Shown here one piece after another: positions 5,640-5,856 of a DNA stretch of 5,856 nt. Position 1 is the stretch's first letter, and each line of letters starts with the position of its first letter. The position numbers and the translations under genes were made by a program. The notes under the pieces are model-generated. The model saw only the letters and a list, made by a program, of their open reading frames with translations. It had not been told where the DNA came from and searched no databases. The stretch is from Terriglobia bacterium (lineage in GTDB: Bacteria > Acidobacteriota > Terriglobia > UBA7540), in contig JASHYZ010000090.1 of assembly GCA_030042795.1 (NCBI GenBank), positions 1 to 5,856 of the forward strand, read 5' to 3'.

Positions 5640-5668
5640 AATATGCGATGGCATCGCATATCTTGCAA
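5640..5668 (-). promoter_or_regulatory. Near-perfect palindrome inside a promoter-like element
   Basis: ATATGCGATG (5641-5650) and CATCGCATAT (5652-5661) are perfect reverse complements around a single central G at 5651. This is the symmetry expected of a site for a dimeric DNA-binding protein. On the minus strand TTGCAA (5668-5663) and CATATT (5645-5640) flank it with exactly 17 bases between them; each matches four of six consensus bases. The palindrome therefore fills the spacer and overlaps the -10, where a bound repressor would block RNA polymerase. The predicted transcript start falls at or next to the ATG of the 36-codon frame (5633). The palindrome is certain; the promoter and operator reading is inference. 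Confidence 0.5.
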
Positions 5669-5713
5669 GCGCCATTTTCCCCAGTGGGTTACGGTTCTAA
5701 TTTCAGGAATACA

Positions 5714-5741
5714 GGTGAGGGCCACGAGGGCCGCCCCTACG
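5714..5741. repeat. Possible degraded dispersed repeat (GTAGGGGCGGCCCTCGTGGCC type)
   Basis: On the minus strand GTAGGGGCGGCCCTCGTGGC resembles a short palindromic sequence (GTAGGGGCG-CCC...GGG-CGCCC) that I recall as a common intergenic repeat in environmental genomes. Here only GGCC(5720-5723)/GGCC(5729-5732) with a five-base loop still pair, so one arm would be degraded. It lies about 15 bases after the permease stop. Confidence 0.25.
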
Positions 5742-5756
5742 TTTGGGACCGGTGCG

Positions 5757-5856
5757 CTATTCGTACCTCAGCGCCACCATGGGGTCCGTGCGCGAGGCGC
5801 GCAGCGCCGGGATGTAGCCAGCCACCGCCGCGACCACGAACATCAGGATCGCCGCT
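5757..5856 (-). CDS. ABC transporter permease (MacB/FtsX-like), C-terminal end
   Basis: The last 32 codons and TAG stop of a gene that runs off the right edge. The residues show the final transmembrane helix (AAILMFVVAAVAGYIPA) followed by RASRTDPMVALRYE. The 'GY.PA.RAS..DPM.ALRYE' tail is the characteristic end of FtsX-domain permeases of the MacB/LolC type. It is especially typical of the large family of ~800-residue MacB-like permeases that is expanded in Acidobacteriota. Such proteins sit in the inner membrane and couple cytoplasmic ATP hydrolysis to periplasmic export or lipoprotein-type work; the substrate cannot be told from the tail. It is on the same strand as the xylanase but 487 bp upstream, so it is unlikely to be in the same operon. 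Confidence 0.85.
   Translation of the reverse strand, partial: AAILMFVVAAVAGYIPALRASRTDPMVALRYE

Larger units (their letters stand above)
5270..5756. other. Gene-poor region upstream of the xylanase
   Basis: This 487-bp stretch lies between the xylanase start and the end of the ABC permease gene, both on the minus strand. It contains a candidate xylanase promoter, an imperfect inverted repeat with T-run, a short gene remnant headed by a palindrome, and a possible dispersed repeat (each listed separately). The part at 5396-5520 shows nothing I recognise. Plus-strand frames through 5270-5453 are not protein-like. Confidence 0.7.

Overview
The window looks like a chromosomal segment of a moderately GC-rich, soil-type heterotroph. 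The best guess is a member of the Acidobacteriota. The reasons are a secreted YncE-like propeller with a Pro-rich insert before its last strand, a secreted imidazolonepropionase-type amidohydrolase, a secreted GH10 xylanase, an ABC permease ending in the 'DPMVALRYE' style tail common in the many MacB-like permeases of that phylum, and repeat-rich intergenic DNA. This placement is inference; there is no rRNA or other marker gene.

Layout, left to right. Positions 1-455 (minus strand) hold the N-terminal 151 residues of an Hsp70/DnaK-like ATPase that runs off the left edge. Positions 693-1742 (minus) encode an exported beta-propeller. A 243-bp divergent intergenic region (1743-1985) separates it from an exported metal-dependent amidohydrolase (1986-3287, plus). 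The amidohydrolase and the GH10 endo-xylanase (4130-5269, minus) converge on an 842-bp gene-free stretch packed with repeats: a heptamer run at the stop codon, three degenerate copies of a ~40-bp unit, a 100-bp inverted repeat with 36-bp arms, a second inverted repeat of the CTCTGTG type, a 31-34-bp direct repeat pair, and a GC-rich hairpin just after the xylanase stop.

Upstream of the xylanase, 5270-5756 is gene-poor. It holds a candidate xylanase promoter, an imperfect inverted repeat followed by a T-run, and an apparent remnant of an ATPase gene: a 36-codon reading frame whose first ~15 residues resemble the N-terminus of DUF4143-type AAA ATPases. That frame is headed by a near-perfect palindrome lying inside a promoter-like element. 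The right edge (5757-5856, minus) carries the last 32 residues of an ABC transporter permease.

The genes do not form an obvious pathway or operon. Each full-length protein is predicted to be exported, and they look like independent units. I see no convincing new multi-gene system. The most interesting signals are non-coding: the palindrome/ATPase remnant and the cluster of different repeat families between the convergent genes.
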